This document shows positions 23,289 through 32,042 of a DNA stretch of 52,043 nt, in pieces (positions within the stretch are counted from its first letter, which is position 1; the number at the start of each line of letters is the position of its first letter). The stretch covers positions 1 through 52,043 of the forward strand of contig JBBRTJ010000009.1 of NCBI GenBank assembly GCA_038244535.1, in the 5' to 3' direction. The notes beneath the pieces are model-generated. The model made no database searches, was not told where the DNA came from, and worked only from the letters and a program-made list of their open reading frames with translations. Both the position numbers and the translations under genes were made by a program. The stretch comes from JBBRTJ01 sp038244535 (lineage in GTDB: Bacteria > Actinomycetota > Acidimicrobiia > Acidimicrobiales > Ilumatobacteraceae).

Positions 23289-24044
23289 CTAGCCGCGCAC
23301 GGCGGTGGTTGCCGTCACCCCGGTTGTTGCCGTTGGTGCTGTGGTGGTCACCGCCACCTTCGCCACCGTCGTCGTCGTGGGGGGCGGGACCGTGGTCGGG
23401 GCGGTCAGGGTCGTGGTCGTCACGAGGACTCCGCCGGGTTTGGGGAGGTCGTTGTAGGCCGTGGGGTCGAGATCGCGGTAGTCGTTTCGGTCGAGCAGTT
23501 CGTCGCTGAGGCGGCCGTCGCGCACCGGCAGGGGTGTTCGCTGCCCTTCGATCAACAACCGCACGCCCTTGACGCCCTCGACGCCGGTGACGCTGTAGAC
23601 GATCTGGGCCACCGCCTTCTTCTGGCTGTCGCTCTGAACGCCGAAGAAGGCGCGACTCAGGTCGATCACCAGGGTGCCGTCGGCCTGCAGCGAGACCGCC
23701 TGACGCAAGGTGGTCCCCGCCGGGATCCACGTCGTCCAGCCCTTGTCGCGCTCGGTCTGGGTCAGCCCGTCGAGGAGCGCCTGCATCAGGGCCGTCGTGT
23801 CGTTGGCGGGCACGTCCCGGGCGGCCTGGCGGAGCACCTCCGAACCGGAGTTGCGGTCGGGGCCGAGGAAGTACACCTTCGGCCCGGTCAGTCCCTCGAC
23901 CGCTGGGGCCGCGGCGGCGTTGCCGAGATCGACGTTGACCTTGGTGGCGTCGATGTCCTCGGGCGAGCCCTGGCCCGAGATGCCGCAGGCGCCGAGGGCG
24001 AGCGAGGCCGTGGTCATTGCGAGCAGCATCCGCCACAGCCTCAC
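23289..24044 (-). CDS. GerMN-domain lipoprotein, LpqB-like
   Basis: A 251-aa secreted lipoprotein: signal peptide with lipobox LALGAC (Cys at residue 20), one GerMN domain (about residues 55-170: KVYFLGPD, LMQALLDG, DGTLVIDLSRAFFG, AQIVYSVTGVEGVKGVRLLIEG), and a long Thr/Pro/Val-rich tail that probably spans the wall. LpqB of MtrAB loci also contains GerMN but is longer. The GTGA overlap with the upstream kinase gene ties this lipoprotein to the two-component system, as in mtrA-mtrB-lpqB. Confidence 0.85.
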   Translation of the reverse strand: MRLWRMLLAMTTASLALGACGISGQGSPEDIDATKVNVDLGNAAAAPAVEGLTGPKVYFLGPDRNSGSEVLRQAARDVPANDTTALMQALLDGLTQTERDKGWTTWIPAGTTLRQAVSLQADGTLVIDLSRAFFGVQSDSQKKAVAQIVYSVTGVEGVKGVRLLIEGQRTPLPVRDGRLSDELLDRNDYRDLDPTAYNDLPKPGGVLVTTTTLTAPTTVPPPTTTTVAKVAVTTTAPTATTGVTATTAVRG

Positions 24045-25465
24045 GACACCACCTCGGCCGGGAGCTCGATGACGAAGCGGGCCCCGTGGTCACCGTCGGT
24101 GCGGTCCTCGACCCAGACCCGGCCTCGGTGCAGTCGCACGTGCTCGTTGACAAGCGCGAGGCCGAGACCAGCGCCGTCGCCAGTGCCCCGGCGGCCCGCG
24201 CCGGCCCCGCGAGCGAAGCGCTCGAACACCAGCTCGCGCTCTTGGGGAGGAACACCGAGGCCATGGTCCTCGACGGCGATCAGCACCAGCTCCGGGGGGA
24301 GGCCATCGGAAGCTGCCGCCTCGACCTCGACCTCGACCGGTCCGCCCCCACCGTGAATGCGGGCGTTGTCGAGCAGGTTCGTGACGACTCGGGCCAGGCG
24401 CCGCTTGTCGGCTCGCATCACCATGTCCTCGGCCGGTTCCTTCACCGTCAGCGTCACGTCCTCGGCGCCGCTGAAGGCCACAGCCTGACGCACGAACTCG
24501 GCTACCGGTACGTCATCGAGGTTGAGCCGGACGGCACCGGCGTCGAAGCGGGAGATCTCCAAGAGGTCCTCCACCAGGCCCTGGAAGCGGGCCACGTCGG
24601 CCACGAGGAGGTCCAGGGCCTGACCGGCCCGCTCGGACAGCTCGTCGCGCCGGGCTTGCAGCACCGACACCGAGGCCGACAACGTCATCAGCGGTGATCG
24701 CAGCTCATGGCTGACGTCGGACGCGAAGCGGGCGTCGCGCTCGACGCGGAGCTGCAGGGCAGCGGCCATGTCGTTGAACGAGCTCACCAGGGCTTCGAGG
24801 TCTTTGTCGTCGACGTCTTCGAGGCGGGTGTCGAGCCGCCCGCCGGCGATGGCCATGGCCGCCTGGGCGGCCGCCGAGATGGGGCGCACGGCCCGCCCCG
24901 ACGCCCACATGCCGAGCAGCACGCCGAGCAGCGTCGTCAGCACGGCAGCGCCGATCAGCGTGTAGCCGACGGAGCGAAGGCTGTTGTCGAGCTCGTCGAG
25001 CGAGACGATCTCGAAGTAGGCGGCATCCACGCTGGGCAACGGCACCCCGACGGCCAGAACGGCGCCGCCGCGCAACCCGTAGCGCTGCTTGGCGGCGATG
25101 CCGGTGCTGGCGACGCGGTCGCGCAGCGCGCTCGGGAGGCTGTCGGGGCCGTACTCGGCGGTGAGCGCGGTCCAGCTCGAGCGGTACTGCACGAGCGGGT
25201 GAGAGCTGGTGGTGGTGGGGAGCGAGGCCAGCAGCGGCTGCAGGTTGGGCTGGGCCGACTGCAGCGAGTCGCGCACCTGGCGGGCGTTGGTGAACGTCTG
25301 GGTCACCACGAGGTTCTCGCGCTGGCGCAGGAGCGTCGAGCGGGTGATGGCATAGGTCGTGCCGGCGAGCAGCACGCTCAGCACCATCGCCCCGAGGGCA
25401 AAGGTGAAGGTGATCCGGGCCCGGAGGCCCATGCGGCGCGGCCGGAACCGACTCAGCCTTCTCAT
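24041..25465 (-). CDS. Sensor histidine kinase, MtrB-like
   Basis: A 474-aa membrane kinase: first helix about residues 20-40, an extracytoplasmic sensor region to about 163, second helix about 165-187, HAMP domain (190-240), HisKA with phospho-acceptor H253 in SDVSHELRSPLM, and HATPase_c with NLLDNARIHGG, DHGLGVP and GAGLGLALV. It forms an operon with the response regulator upstream and the GerMN lipoprotein downstream, the MtrAB-LpqB layout that governs wall metabolism and division in mycobacteria. It is about 90 residues shorter than typical MtrB. Confidence 0.9.
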   Translation of the reverse strand: MRRLSRFRPRRMGLRARITFTFALGAMVLSVLLAGTTYAITRSTLLRQRENLVVTQTFTNARQVRDSLQSAQPNLQPLLASLPTTTSSHPLVQYRSSWTALTAEYGPDSLPSALRDRVASTGIAAKQRYGLRGGAVLAVGVPLPSVDAAYFEIVSLDELDNSLRSVGYTLIGAAVLTTLLGVLLGMWASGRAVRPISAAAQAAMAIAGGRLDTRLEDVDDKDLEALVSSFNDMAAALQLRVERDARFASDVSHELRSPLMTLSASVSVLQARRDELSERAGQALDLLVADVARFQGLVEDLLEISRFDAGAVRLNLDDVPVAEFVRQAVAFSGAEDVTLTVKEPAEDMVMRADKRRLARVVTNLLDNARIHGGGGPVEVEVEAAASDGLPPELVLIAVEDHGLGVPPQERELVFERFARGAGAGRRGTGDGAGLGLALVNEHVRLHRGRVWVEDRTDGDHGARFVIELPAEVVS

Positions 25466-25481
25466 GGCGTGAGGTGGATCG

Positions 25482-26162
25482 TCACCCCTGCAGGCGGTAG
25501 CCCATGCCGCGGACCGTCACGACGTGACGTGGGTTGGCGGGGTCGGCCTCGACCTTGGTGCGCAGGCGACGCACGTGCACGTCGACGAGGCGACCGTCGC
25601 CGAAGTAGCCGTAGCCCCACACTCGGTCGAGGAGCACCTCGCGGCTGAAGACGCGGCCGGGGTTGCTGGCCAGCTCGCACAGCAAGCGGAACTCGGTCTT
25701 GGTGAGGTGGAGCTCTTCGTCGCGCAAGAGCACCTTGCCCTCCTCGGGCACGATCTCGAGATCGCCGAACACGAGGCGGGCATGGCCGGGTAGCGGGGGG
25801 CGGGCCCGGCGCAGGAGGGCGCGTATCCGGGCGGAGAGCTCCTTGGGGGCGAAGGGCTTGGTGAGGTAGTCGTCGGCTCCGGCTTCGAGCCCGGCCACGA
25901 CGTCGTGGGTGTCGGCCCGTGCCGTCACCATCACGATCGGAACGTCACTCGTGCGCCGCAGCGCACGGCACAGCTCGAAGCCGTCGATGCCCGGGAGCAT
26001 GATGTCGATCAGCACGACATCGCTCGGCGTGCGGGCGAACGCCTCGATCGCCTCCTCGCCATTGGCCGTCTCCTCGACCACCCAGCCCTCGTCTTCGAGG
26101 GCCATCTTCACGGCGGTTCGGATCCGCTCGTCATCCTCGACCGTCAAGATGCGGGTTCCCAC
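25482..26162 (-). CDS. OmpR/PhoB-family response regulator, MtrA-like
   Basis: A 226-aa regulator. The receiver domain has D10/D11, phospho-acceptor D53 (LIDIMLPG) and K102 (TKPFAP); the winged-helix domain has HLTKTEFRLLCELASNPGRVFSREVLLDRVWGYG and ends with VRTVRGMGYRL-type sequence. The open frame reaches 26441, but the extra 93 residues overlap the divergent methyltransferase and are a shadow; the GTG at 26162 gives the family's normal length. It lies 16 nt before the kinase gene. Targets are unknown. Confidence 0.92.
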   Translation of the reverse strand: MGTRILTVEDDERIRTAVKMALEDEGWVVEETANGEEAIEAFARTPSDVVLIDIMLPGIDGFELCRALRRTSDVPIVMVTARADTHDVVAGLEAGADDYLTKPFAPKELSARIRALLRRARPPLPGHARLVFGDLEIVPEEGKVLLRDEELHLTKTEFRLLCELASNPGRVFSREVLLDRVWGYGYFGDGRLVDVHVRRLRTKVEADPANPRHVVTVRGMGYRLQG

Positions 26163-26214
26163 GGGGGCATCATCGCCGATCGCGGCCGTCTCGTGTACGT
26201 CATACGGTGGCGCG

Positions 26215-27018
26215 ATGCCAGCCGAGGCCGAGTTCGACGTTGCGCCCACTGGTCCCGCGGCGCGTCGCTGGGCCGAGCTGCTCGCTGGTTGGGCAGTGCC
26301 CGACGAGATCTTGGCGGCGGCGCCGGAATCACCGTGGGGGTTCCCGACGGCGTTGTGGACGCCTCCGGCTGAGCCTGAGGACTCGCCGTCCCGGCGGGCG
26401 GCACTGGCGCTGCTGGGCGACGGAGGGACCGTGGCCGACATCGGCTGCGGCGGGGGCGCCGCCGCCCTCGCCCTCGTGCCTCCCGCCCGCTCGCTGATCG
26501 GTGTCGACGACTCGGCAGGGATGCTGGAGGTGTTCGCCGCCGGCGCCGAGGCGCGGGCCGTGGCCCATCGCGAGATCCATGGCTCGTGGCCGGCCGTGGC
26601 GGGCGAGGTCGAGGCCGTCGACCTCGTCGTGTGCCACCACGTGCTCTACAACGTGTCGGCGCTGGCGCCGTTCGTCGGCGCGCTGACGGCCACCGCCCGC
26701 CGGGGCGTCGTGGTCGAGCTGGGTGGCAGCCACCCGCTGCTCGGCCTCGCCCCGCTCTGGCGGCGGTTCTGGGACCTCGACCGGCCCGAGGGGCCGAGAG
26801 CCGACGACGCCGTCGCCGTGCTGCGCGAGCTGGGCATCGATCCGGTGGTCGAGGTGGCCGAGCGGGCCCGACTGCACTGGGCGTCGCCCGCCGAGGAGGT
26901 CGCCTTCGCCCGCAAGCGGCTGTGCCTACCCGCGTCGCGCGACGGCGAGGTTGCTGAGGCGTTGGCCGAGCTGCCGCGCGGTCCTCGACCCGTGGTCACC
27001 GTGTGGTGGCGGCCGTGA
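26215..27018 (+). CDS. Class I SAM-dependent methyltransferase
   Basis: A 267-aa methyltransferase. VADIGCGGGAAALAL (about residues 72-86) is motif I, GVDDSAGMLE the acidic loop, and VEAVDLVVCHHVLYNV motif IV. Substrate unknown. TACGGT at 26203-26208, 6 nt before the ATG, marks a leaderless start. It is divergent from the response regulator and its 3' end overlaps the convergent inositol-phosphatase-like gene by 23 bp. Confidence 0.87.
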   Translation: MPAEAEFDVAPTGPAARRWAELLAGWAVPDEILAAAPESPWGFPTALWTPPAEPEDSPSRRAALALLGDGGTVADIGCGGGAAALALVPPARSLIGVDDSAGMLEVFAAGAEARAVAHREIHGSWPAVAGEVEAVDLVVCHHVLYNVSALAPFVGALTATARRGVVVELGGSHPLLGLAPLWRRFWDLDRPEGPRADDAVAVLRELGIDPVVEVAERARLHWASPAEEVAFARKRLCLPASRDGEVAEALAELPRGPRPVVTVWWRP

Positions 27019-27832
27019 TCCCGGCGGCCAGCAGGAGGTCCTGCAGCGGCTCGTAGATGAGGGGGCTGGCGGCCACGACGGCACCGGGGCGGGCCGGACC
27101 GCCGCCGATCGCACCGGTGATGGCTCCTGCTTCGCGCGCGATGAGGTCACCCGCGCTCAGGTCCCACGCCTTGAGGCCCGCTTCGTAGTACGCGTCGACG
27201 CGACCGCAGGCCACCGAGCACAGGTCGATGGCCGCGGATCCGCCCCGGCGGATGTCGCGAACGCGGGGTAGGACGTGCACGAGGCCGAGCGCCTGGCGCT
27301 CGCGGCGCTCGGCCGAGTACGAGAACCCGGTGGCGACAAGCGCAGTGGCCAACTCGGCGGCCCCGGAGACGGTGATCGGCGCGCCGTTGAGGGTGGCGCC
27401 CTCGCCGAGGGCGGCGGCGAACGTGTCACCCATGGCCGGAGCATGGACGACACCGGCGACCGTGACACCGCCTACCTCGACGCCGATCGACACCGCGAAC
27501 CCGGGGAGGGCGTAGACGTAGTTCGTCGTGCCATCGATGGGGTCGATGACCCAGAGGACCCCGCTGGTACCCGGGCTCGATGCGCCCTCCTCGCCGAGCA
27601 CCCCGTCGCCGGGCCGGGCGGCGCGGATGCCCGCCACGATCAGCTGCTCCGAAGCGCGGTCCATCTCGGTGACCATGTCGGTGGCGCTCGACTTGGTGTC
27701 GATGGTCGTGCGGCTGCGGTGCAGCCCGTCGAGCACCAGCGCCCCGGCTTCGAGGGCCAGCCGCTCGGCCAGTGCCAGCAGGGCGAGGCGCTCGTCGCGG
27801 TCGAGGCTGGTGGTCCGGCTGTCGTCAGTCAC
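26996..27832 (-). CDS. suhB: Inositol monophosphatase family protein
   Basis: A 278-aa Mg-dependent, lithium-sensitive-type phosphatase with all metal-site motifs: DMVTEMDRASE, GEEGA, WVIDPIDGTTNYVY and KAWDLSAGDLIAREAGA. Substrates of this family include inositol-1-phosphate, histidinol phosphate and bisphosphates. With PimB-like and mannosyl-lipid genes in the same genome, an inositol role is plausible but unproven. The GTG at 27832 is chosen because TACCGT on the minus strand (27839-27844) lies 6 nt before it. Confidence 0.9.
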   Translation of the reverse strand: MTDDSRTTSLDRDERLALLALAERLALEAGALVLDGLHRSRTTIDTKSSATDMVTEMDRASEQLIVAGIRAARPGDGVLGEEGASSPGTSGVLWVIDPIDGTTNYVYALPGFAVSIGVEVGGVTVAGVVHAPAMGDTFAAALGEGATLNGAPITVSGAAELATALVATGFSYSAERRERQALGLVHVLPRVRDIRRGGSAAIDLCSVACGRVDAYYEAGLKAWDLSAGDLIAREAGAITGAIGGGPARPGAVVAASPLIYEPLQDLLLAAGITAATTR

Positions 27833-27838
27833 CGGCTC

Positions 27839-27859
27839 ACGGTAGGGCACGGGTAGGTT
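27839..27859. promoter_or_regulatory. Divergent leaderless -10 elements of the suhB-like and threonine aldolase genes
   Basis: TACCGT on the minus strand (27839-27844) lies 6 nt before GTG 27832, and TAGGTT on the plus strand (27854-27859) lies 7 nt before GTG 27867. Only 34 bp separate the two start codons. Confidence 0.5.
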
Positions 27860-27866
27860 GCCGCTG

Positions 27867-28868
27867 GTGGCCCCCGTCGACCTGCGCAGCGACACCGTGA
27901 CCAAGCCGTCGGATGCCATGCGCCGGGCGATGGCGGCGGCCGAGGTGGGTGACGACGGCTTCGGCGACGACCCGACGGTGCGCCGCCTCGAGGAGGCCTT
28001 CGCCGCGCGGGTGGGCAAGGAGGCGGCGCTGTTCGTGCCTTCGGGTGTGATGGCGAACCAGATCGCCTTGCGCCTGCTCGGCCGGCCGGGCACGCGGGTG
28101 CTGGTCGGAGCCCAGCAGCACATCGTCACCTACGAGCAGGGCGCCGCTGGGATGAACGCCAGCTCGCAGCTGCACCTCGTTGCCGATGTTGATGGCACGC
28201 TCGACCCGGCTGAGGTCGCGCTGCAGGTCGAGGCCGCCGAGCACCACTGGGCGCCGTGCAGCGCGGTGTTCGTCGAGAACACCCACATGCCGACCTGCGG
28301 ATCGCCCTGGCCCCTCGAGCGACTGCAGGCCGTCGCTGCGGTGGGCTTGCCCATGCACCTCGACGGCGCCCGCCTCTTCAACGCCGAGGTGGCCACCGGC
28401 GTGCCGGCGGCCGCGTACTCGAGCTGCGCCACCACGGTCATGTGCTGCTTGTCCAAGGGGCTCGGGGCGCCGATCGGGTCGCTGCTGGCCTCGACGGCCG
28501 ACCTCATCGCGGCGGCTCGTGACGAGCGAAAGCGCTTCGGCGGCACGATGCGCCAAGTCGGTGTGCTCGCTGCTCCCGGGCTGCTGGCGTTGGCCAACGT
28601 CGAACGGCTGGCCGACGACCATCGCCGCGCCCGCCGCCTGGCCGAGGCCGCCGCCGAGCGCTGGCCCGGCTCGGTCGACCCCGGCCGGGTACGCACCAAC
28701 ATCGTGGTGCTCGAGCACCAACAGCCGGGGGCGGTCGTGACCCACTTCGAGGCGCACGATGTGTGGGCCACGACGCTCGGCCCCCGAGCGGTGCGCCTCG
28801 TCACCCACCTCGACGTCGACGATGCCGGCATCGAGCGAGCGTGCATCGCGATGGCGACGGCTCCGTGA
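27867..28868 (+). CDS. ltaE: Low-specificity threonine aldolase
   Basis: A 333-aa PLP enzyme that cleaves threonine or allo-threonine to glycine and acetaldehyde. LRSDTVTKPSDAMRRAM and VGDDGFGDDPTVRRLE open the protein, HLDGARLFNAEVATGV carries the cofactor Asp and Arg, and CLSKGLGAPIGSLL the PLP lysine. The GTG at 27867 puts DLRSDT at residue 4; a TTG at 27858 is possible but lies within the -10 spacing. Confidence 0.93.
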   Translation: MAPVDLRSDTVTKPSDAMRRAMAAAEVGDDGFGDDPTVRRLEEAFAARVGKEAALFVPSGVMANQIALRLLGRPGTRVLVGAQQHIVTYEQGAAGMNASSQLHLVADVDGTLDPAEVALQVEAAEHHWAPCSAVFVENTHMPTCGSPWPLERLQAVAAVGLPMHLDGARLFNAEVATGVPAAAYSSCATTVMCCLSKGLGAPIGSLLASTADLIAAARDERKRFGGTMRQVGVLAAPGLLALANVERLADDHRRARRLAEAAAERWPGSVDPGRVRTNIVVLEHQQPGAVVTHFEAHDVWATTLGPRAVRLVTHLDVDDAGIERACIAMATAP

Positions 28869-28881
28869 TCGGCCGCTGATC

Positions 28882-29589
28882 ATGCCCATCGACGACACCA
28901 TCCCGGCGCGGGTGCTGGCCGTCTACGCCCATCCCGACGACCCCGAGGTGTCGTGTGGCGGCACGCTGTCACGCTGGTCGCAGGCCGGGGCCGAGGTGCA
29001 CCTCGTGGTCGTCAACGCCGGTGACAAGGGCACGAACGACCCGAGCACCGACCCGCACGCGCTGGCCGCGATACGCGCCGGTGAGGTGCGGGCGGCGGCG
29101 GCCGTGCTCGGTCTTGCCGGGGTGACGCTCCTCGGTCATCCCGATGGCGAGACGATCAACGACTCGGCGCTGCGCGAAGCGCTCGTGGCCGTGGTGCGCA
29201 GGGTGCGGCCCGAGATCGTGGTCTGCCCCGATCCAAGTGCGCTGCTGTTCGGCGACGGTTACGTCAACCACCGCGACCACCGGGTGTGCGGCGAGGCGAT
29301 GCTCGACGCCGTGGCCGCGGCCGCCCGGCCGCTCTACTACCCGGGGTCCGGTGGCGAGGCGTGGGCGGTCGCTGCGCTCTACCTGTCAGGCACGCTCGAG
29401 CCCGACACGTGGGTCGACGTCGGGCCCACGCTGGCGACCAAGGCGGCTGCACTCGCGTGTCACCGAAGCCAGCTCGGGGGGACCGGCGAGTACGTGCACG
29501 AGCTCGTCGGCCTGCGGGCCCAGGACGTCGGTCGCGCCGTTGGGCTCGGCGCCGCCGAGACGTTCCGGGTCCTTCATCTCACCGGCTGA
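28882..29589 (+). CDS. PIG-L/LmbE-family N-acetylglucosaminyl deacetylase-like protein
   Basis: A 235-aa zinc-dependent deacetylase. AHPDDPEVSCGGT holds the His-Asp-Asp metal and catalytic motif, and HRDHRVCGEAM the third ligand. Relatives include MshB (mycothiol synthesis), BshB and PIG-L; length is nearer to LmbE than to MshB (about 300 aa), so mycothiol involvement cannot be claimed. It begins 13 nt after the aldolase stop and may be cotranscribed with it. Confidence 0.88.
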   Translation: MPIDDTIPARVLAVYAHPDDPEVSCGGTLSRWSQAGAEVHLVVVNAGDKGTNDPSTDPHALAAIRAGEVRAAAAVLGLAGVTLLGHPDGETINDSALREALVAVVRRVRPEIVVCPDPSALLFGDGYVNHRDHRVCGEAMLDAVAAAARPLYYPGSGGEAWAVAALYLSGTLEPDTWVDVGPTLATKAAALACHRSQLGGTGEYVHELVGLRAQDVGRAVGLGAAETFRVLHLTG

Positions 29590-29601
29590 GGAGGCGCCTC
29601 C
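29590..29601. terminator. 12-bp palindrome GGAGGCGCCTCC between convergent genes
   Basis: A perfect palindrome directly follows the LmbE stop and precedes the PhyH stop on the other strand. It could act as a short bidirectional terminator; there are no T-tracts. Confidence 0.4.
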
Positions 29602-29621
29602 AGCCTGCGTCGCTCGGTGCT

Positions 29622-30488
29622 TCAGGACCGCAGGGCAGCGGCTCGGGCAGCCTCTTCGGCGGTGGTGTTGCCGAATCCGGGCTCGCCGATGCCGGGAAGG
29701 ATCGCGTTGAGCGGGTGGCGCAGGTCGTCGATGTAGCCGAGGGCGTAGGCCCCGCGGTCGTAGCCCATGAGCTTCAGCAGGTCGATGGGCAGGGTTCGGG
29801 CCACCTCGGCCGGCACCGTGAGGTACTGGTTCTCCTCTTGGCGCAGCCACGCCCGGGCGTAGGTGATGTTGATGCCGATCCTGGTGCTGTCAGTCTGGTT
29901 GGCGCCCCCTCCGTGGTAGACGCTGCCCGAGTAGACGAGCACCGATCCACGACGCATCTCGGCCGGCTCGGTGTCGCTCGGACCGAAGCGCAGGCCGTCG
30001 TCCAGGTGGTTGCTGCCGAGCACGACGCGTGTCGCCCCGTTCGCCTCGGTGAAGTCGGTCAGGGCCCAGATCGTGTTGCACTGCGCCTCGTACCCGTTCG
30101 GGAACGGGAAGAAGTCGAAGGCCCACTGGTCGCGGTGGATGGGCTGGGCCGGTTGGTCGGGTCCGATGGCGATGGCCTGAGTGAGATGGAGCTGGAAGCT
30201 GGTGGAGTCGGTCAGGAGCTGCTTGACGGTGGCCAAGGTCAGCGGGTGCATGACCAGCTCTCGGCACGCCGGGGAGCGGGCGATGAGGCCGCCGGTGCGG
30301 CGCGTGTGGCGACCACTGAAGTCGTCGGGACCGGAAGGGGTGACGATCAGGTAGGGCGCAAGCTCCTTCTCGATCCGGTCGAGCAGCTCGGGCGACACGA
30401 GGTCATCGACGATCACTGCGCCGTCACGCGAGACGGCCTCGGATACTGAGTCCGGGCCGGCGTCGGCGGCAAGGTGGGCTATGGGCAC
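29622..30488 (-). CDS. Phytanoyl-CoA dioxygenase (PhyH) family protein
   Basis: A 288-aa Fe(II)/2-oxoglutarate oxygenase. IHRDQWAFDF gives the HxD pair; VYHGGGANQTDSTRIGINITY gives the distal His and the 2-oxoglutarate Arg. Such proteins hydroxylate lipids and small molecules; the substrate is not evident. GAGGAGG 6 nt before the GTG at 30488 is one of the few strong Shine-Dalgarno sites here. It follows a methyltransferase gene on the same strand by 46 nt. Confidence 0.88.
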   Translation of the reverse strand: MPIAHLAADAGPDSVSEAVSRDGAVIVDDLVSPELLDRIEKELAPYLIVTPSGPDDFSGRHTRRTGGLIARSPACRELVMHPLTLATVKQLLTDSTSFQLHLTQAIAIGPDQPAQPIHRDQWAFDFFPFPNGYEAQCNTIWALTDFTEANGATRVVLGSNHLDDGLRFGPSDTEPAEMRRGSVLVYSGSVYHGGGANQTDSTRIGINITYARAWLRQEENQYLTVPAEVARTLPIDLLKLMGYDRGAYALGYIDDLRHPLNAILPGIGEPGFGNTTAEEAARAAALRS

Positions 30489-30534
30489 TGGAGCCTCCTC
30501 GGTCTTCGTCGAGTCTGCCCCGTCGGGGCCTCGA

Positions 30535-31272
30535 TCATGGGGTGGCGGGCTTGCGCCACACGGAGATGTGCGACGTGCTCTCCGCCGTGAACGGGTCGCG
30601 CCGCCAGTTGGCCCAGCGGGCGTCGAGCTTCATCCCGGCGATCCGTGCCATCAGGTCGTACTCGGCCGGCCAGGCAAAGCGGTGCGTCGAGTCGAACGTC
30701 CGACCCTGCCCGCCGCGCACCCACGCGTGGTGCGACGTGAGGCGCTGGTTCACGACGTCGAACTCGTCGACGCCGAAGTGCCCATCGGCCACCTCGTAGG
30801 CAAGGAGGGTCTCGCCCATCGGCAGCTGACGCAACCGCGGAACACCGACCTCGACGACGAACGCCCCACCGGGAGCAAGGTGCTCGCTCGCGTTGCAGAA
30901 GCAGTCGACCTGTTCGTCCTGGGTGAGCAGGTTCGAGATCGTGTTGTAGACGAGGTACACGAGGCCGAACTCGCCATCGACCCGGGTGCTGGCCATGTCA
31001 CCGATCGTCACCGAGACGCGCTCGGAACCCGGCTTGGCCCGCATCTGGTCCACCATCGCTCGGGACAGCTCGATGCCGGCGACGTCGACGCCGCGTCCGA
31101 TGAGTGGGATCGCCACCCGCCCAGTTCCGATCGCGAACTCGAGGGCTCGTCGGCCAGCGGCCAGGTCGGCGAGGACGTCGATGGTCGGCCCGAGCACGGC
31201 CGGGTCGAACATCGCTGCAGACGCCTCGTCGTAGTGGGGCGCGATGGTGCTGTCGAAGATGCCGTCGGACAC
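30535..31272 (-). CDS. Class I SAM-dependent methyltransferase
   Basis: A 245-aa methyltransferase. ALEFAIGTGRVAIPLIGRG is motif I, VAGIELSRAMVDQMRAK the SAM acidic strand, and FGLVYLVYNTISNLLTQDEQ motif IV. It begins with an IAPHYDEASAAMFDP segment. A beta-rich C-terminal half is typical of small-molecule methyltransferases. The GTG at 31272 is taken as start; a GTG at 31302 would add ten residues. It lies upstream of the PhyH gene on the same strand, so modification of one molecule by both enzymes is possible. Confidence 0.85.
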   Translation of the reverse strand: MSDGIFDSTIAPHYDEASAAMFDPAVLGPTIDVLADLAAGRRALEFAIGTGRVAIPLIGRGVDVAGIELSRAMVDQMRAKPGSERVSVTIGDMASTRVDGEFGLVYLVYNTISNLLTQDEQVDCFCNASEHLAPGGAFVVEVGVPRLRQLPMGETLLAYEVADGHFGVDEFDVVNQRLTSHHAWVRGGQGRTFDSTHRFAWPAEYDLMARIAGMKLDARWANWRRDPFTAESTSHISVWRKPATP

Positions 31273-31373
31273 TCGCGCAGTGTCGCAGGCCACACCACGC
31301 ACTCGTCAGGGAATCCTGAAGCACGATGCGAAATGGGCGGTCCCGCCTCGGGGCCGACCCCTACGGTTCGTCC

Positions 31374-32042
31374 ATGACCCGCCGATTCGTCGATCTGAGC
31401 CATGTTGTCTCTGATGGTCTGGTGACCTATCCAGGGTTGCCGGCGCCTCACGTGTTCGAGCACCTCGGGCGCCAGGCGGCCGAGGCGGTGTACGGGCCGG
31501 GCGTGACGTTCCAGATCGGCATGATCACGATGTGCGCCAACACGGGGACCTACCTCGACGTGCCGTTCCACCGCTTCGCTGACGGCCACGACCTGTGTGG
31601 TCTCGCGCTCGAGCGGGTGTCCGACGTGCGAGCCGTGTGCGTCGACTGCGTCGGCATGCCCAGCATCGGCCCGGCCGTGCTCGACGGCCTCGACCTGCGC
31701 GATGCCGCCGTGCTCCTGCGCACCGATCACAGCCGCCACTTCGCCACGCCCGCCTACTTCGAGGACCACCCGTACCTGTCCGCTGAAGCCGCCGCGGCGC
31801 TCGTTGCCGCCGGTGCCGCGTGCGTCGGCATCGACTCGTTGAACATCGACGCCATCGCCGGGCCTGACGGTGCCGGCCGGCCCGTCCACACGACCTTGCT
31901 CCGCGCCGGCATCCCGATCATCGAGCACCTCACGTACCTCGACCAGGTTCCCCGCGTGGGCGCCCGCTTCAGCGCTGTTCCTCCGAAGATCACTGGCCTC
32001 GGCACGTTCACCGTGCGGGCCCACGCCATCGTCGAGGACTAG
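31374..32042 (+). CDS. Cyclase-family protein (kynurenine formamidase-like fold) with altered zinc motif
   Basis: A 222-aa protein of the family typified by the motif HxGTHxDxPxH. The opening VDLSHVVSDGLVTYPGLP and the later GIDSLNID and HTTLLRAGIPIIEHL are well preserved, but the metal motif reads NTGTYLDVPFH: the first two His are replaced by Asn and Tyr. Some members share this form, so activity may differ from kynurenine formamidase. TACGGT at 31362-31367 lies 6 nt before the ATG. Its stop TAG shares the palindrome CTAG with the stop of the convergent membrane-protein gene. Confidence 0.85.
   Translation: MTRRFVDLSHVVSDGLVTYPGLPAPHVFEHLGRQAAEAVYGPGVTFQIGMITMCANTGTYLDVPFHRFADGHDLCGLALERVSDVRAVCVDCVGMPSIGPAVLDGLDLRDAAVLLRTDHSRHFATPAYFEDHPYLSAEAAAALVAAGAACVGIDSLNIDAIAGPDGAGRPVHTTLLRAGIPIIEHLTYLDQVPRVGARFSAVPPKITGLGTFTVRAHAIVED

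Noticed and set aside
26163..26441. N-terminal extension of the response regulator
   Set aside because: It is antisense to the divergent methyltransferase start, and the regulator family begins at the receiver domain.
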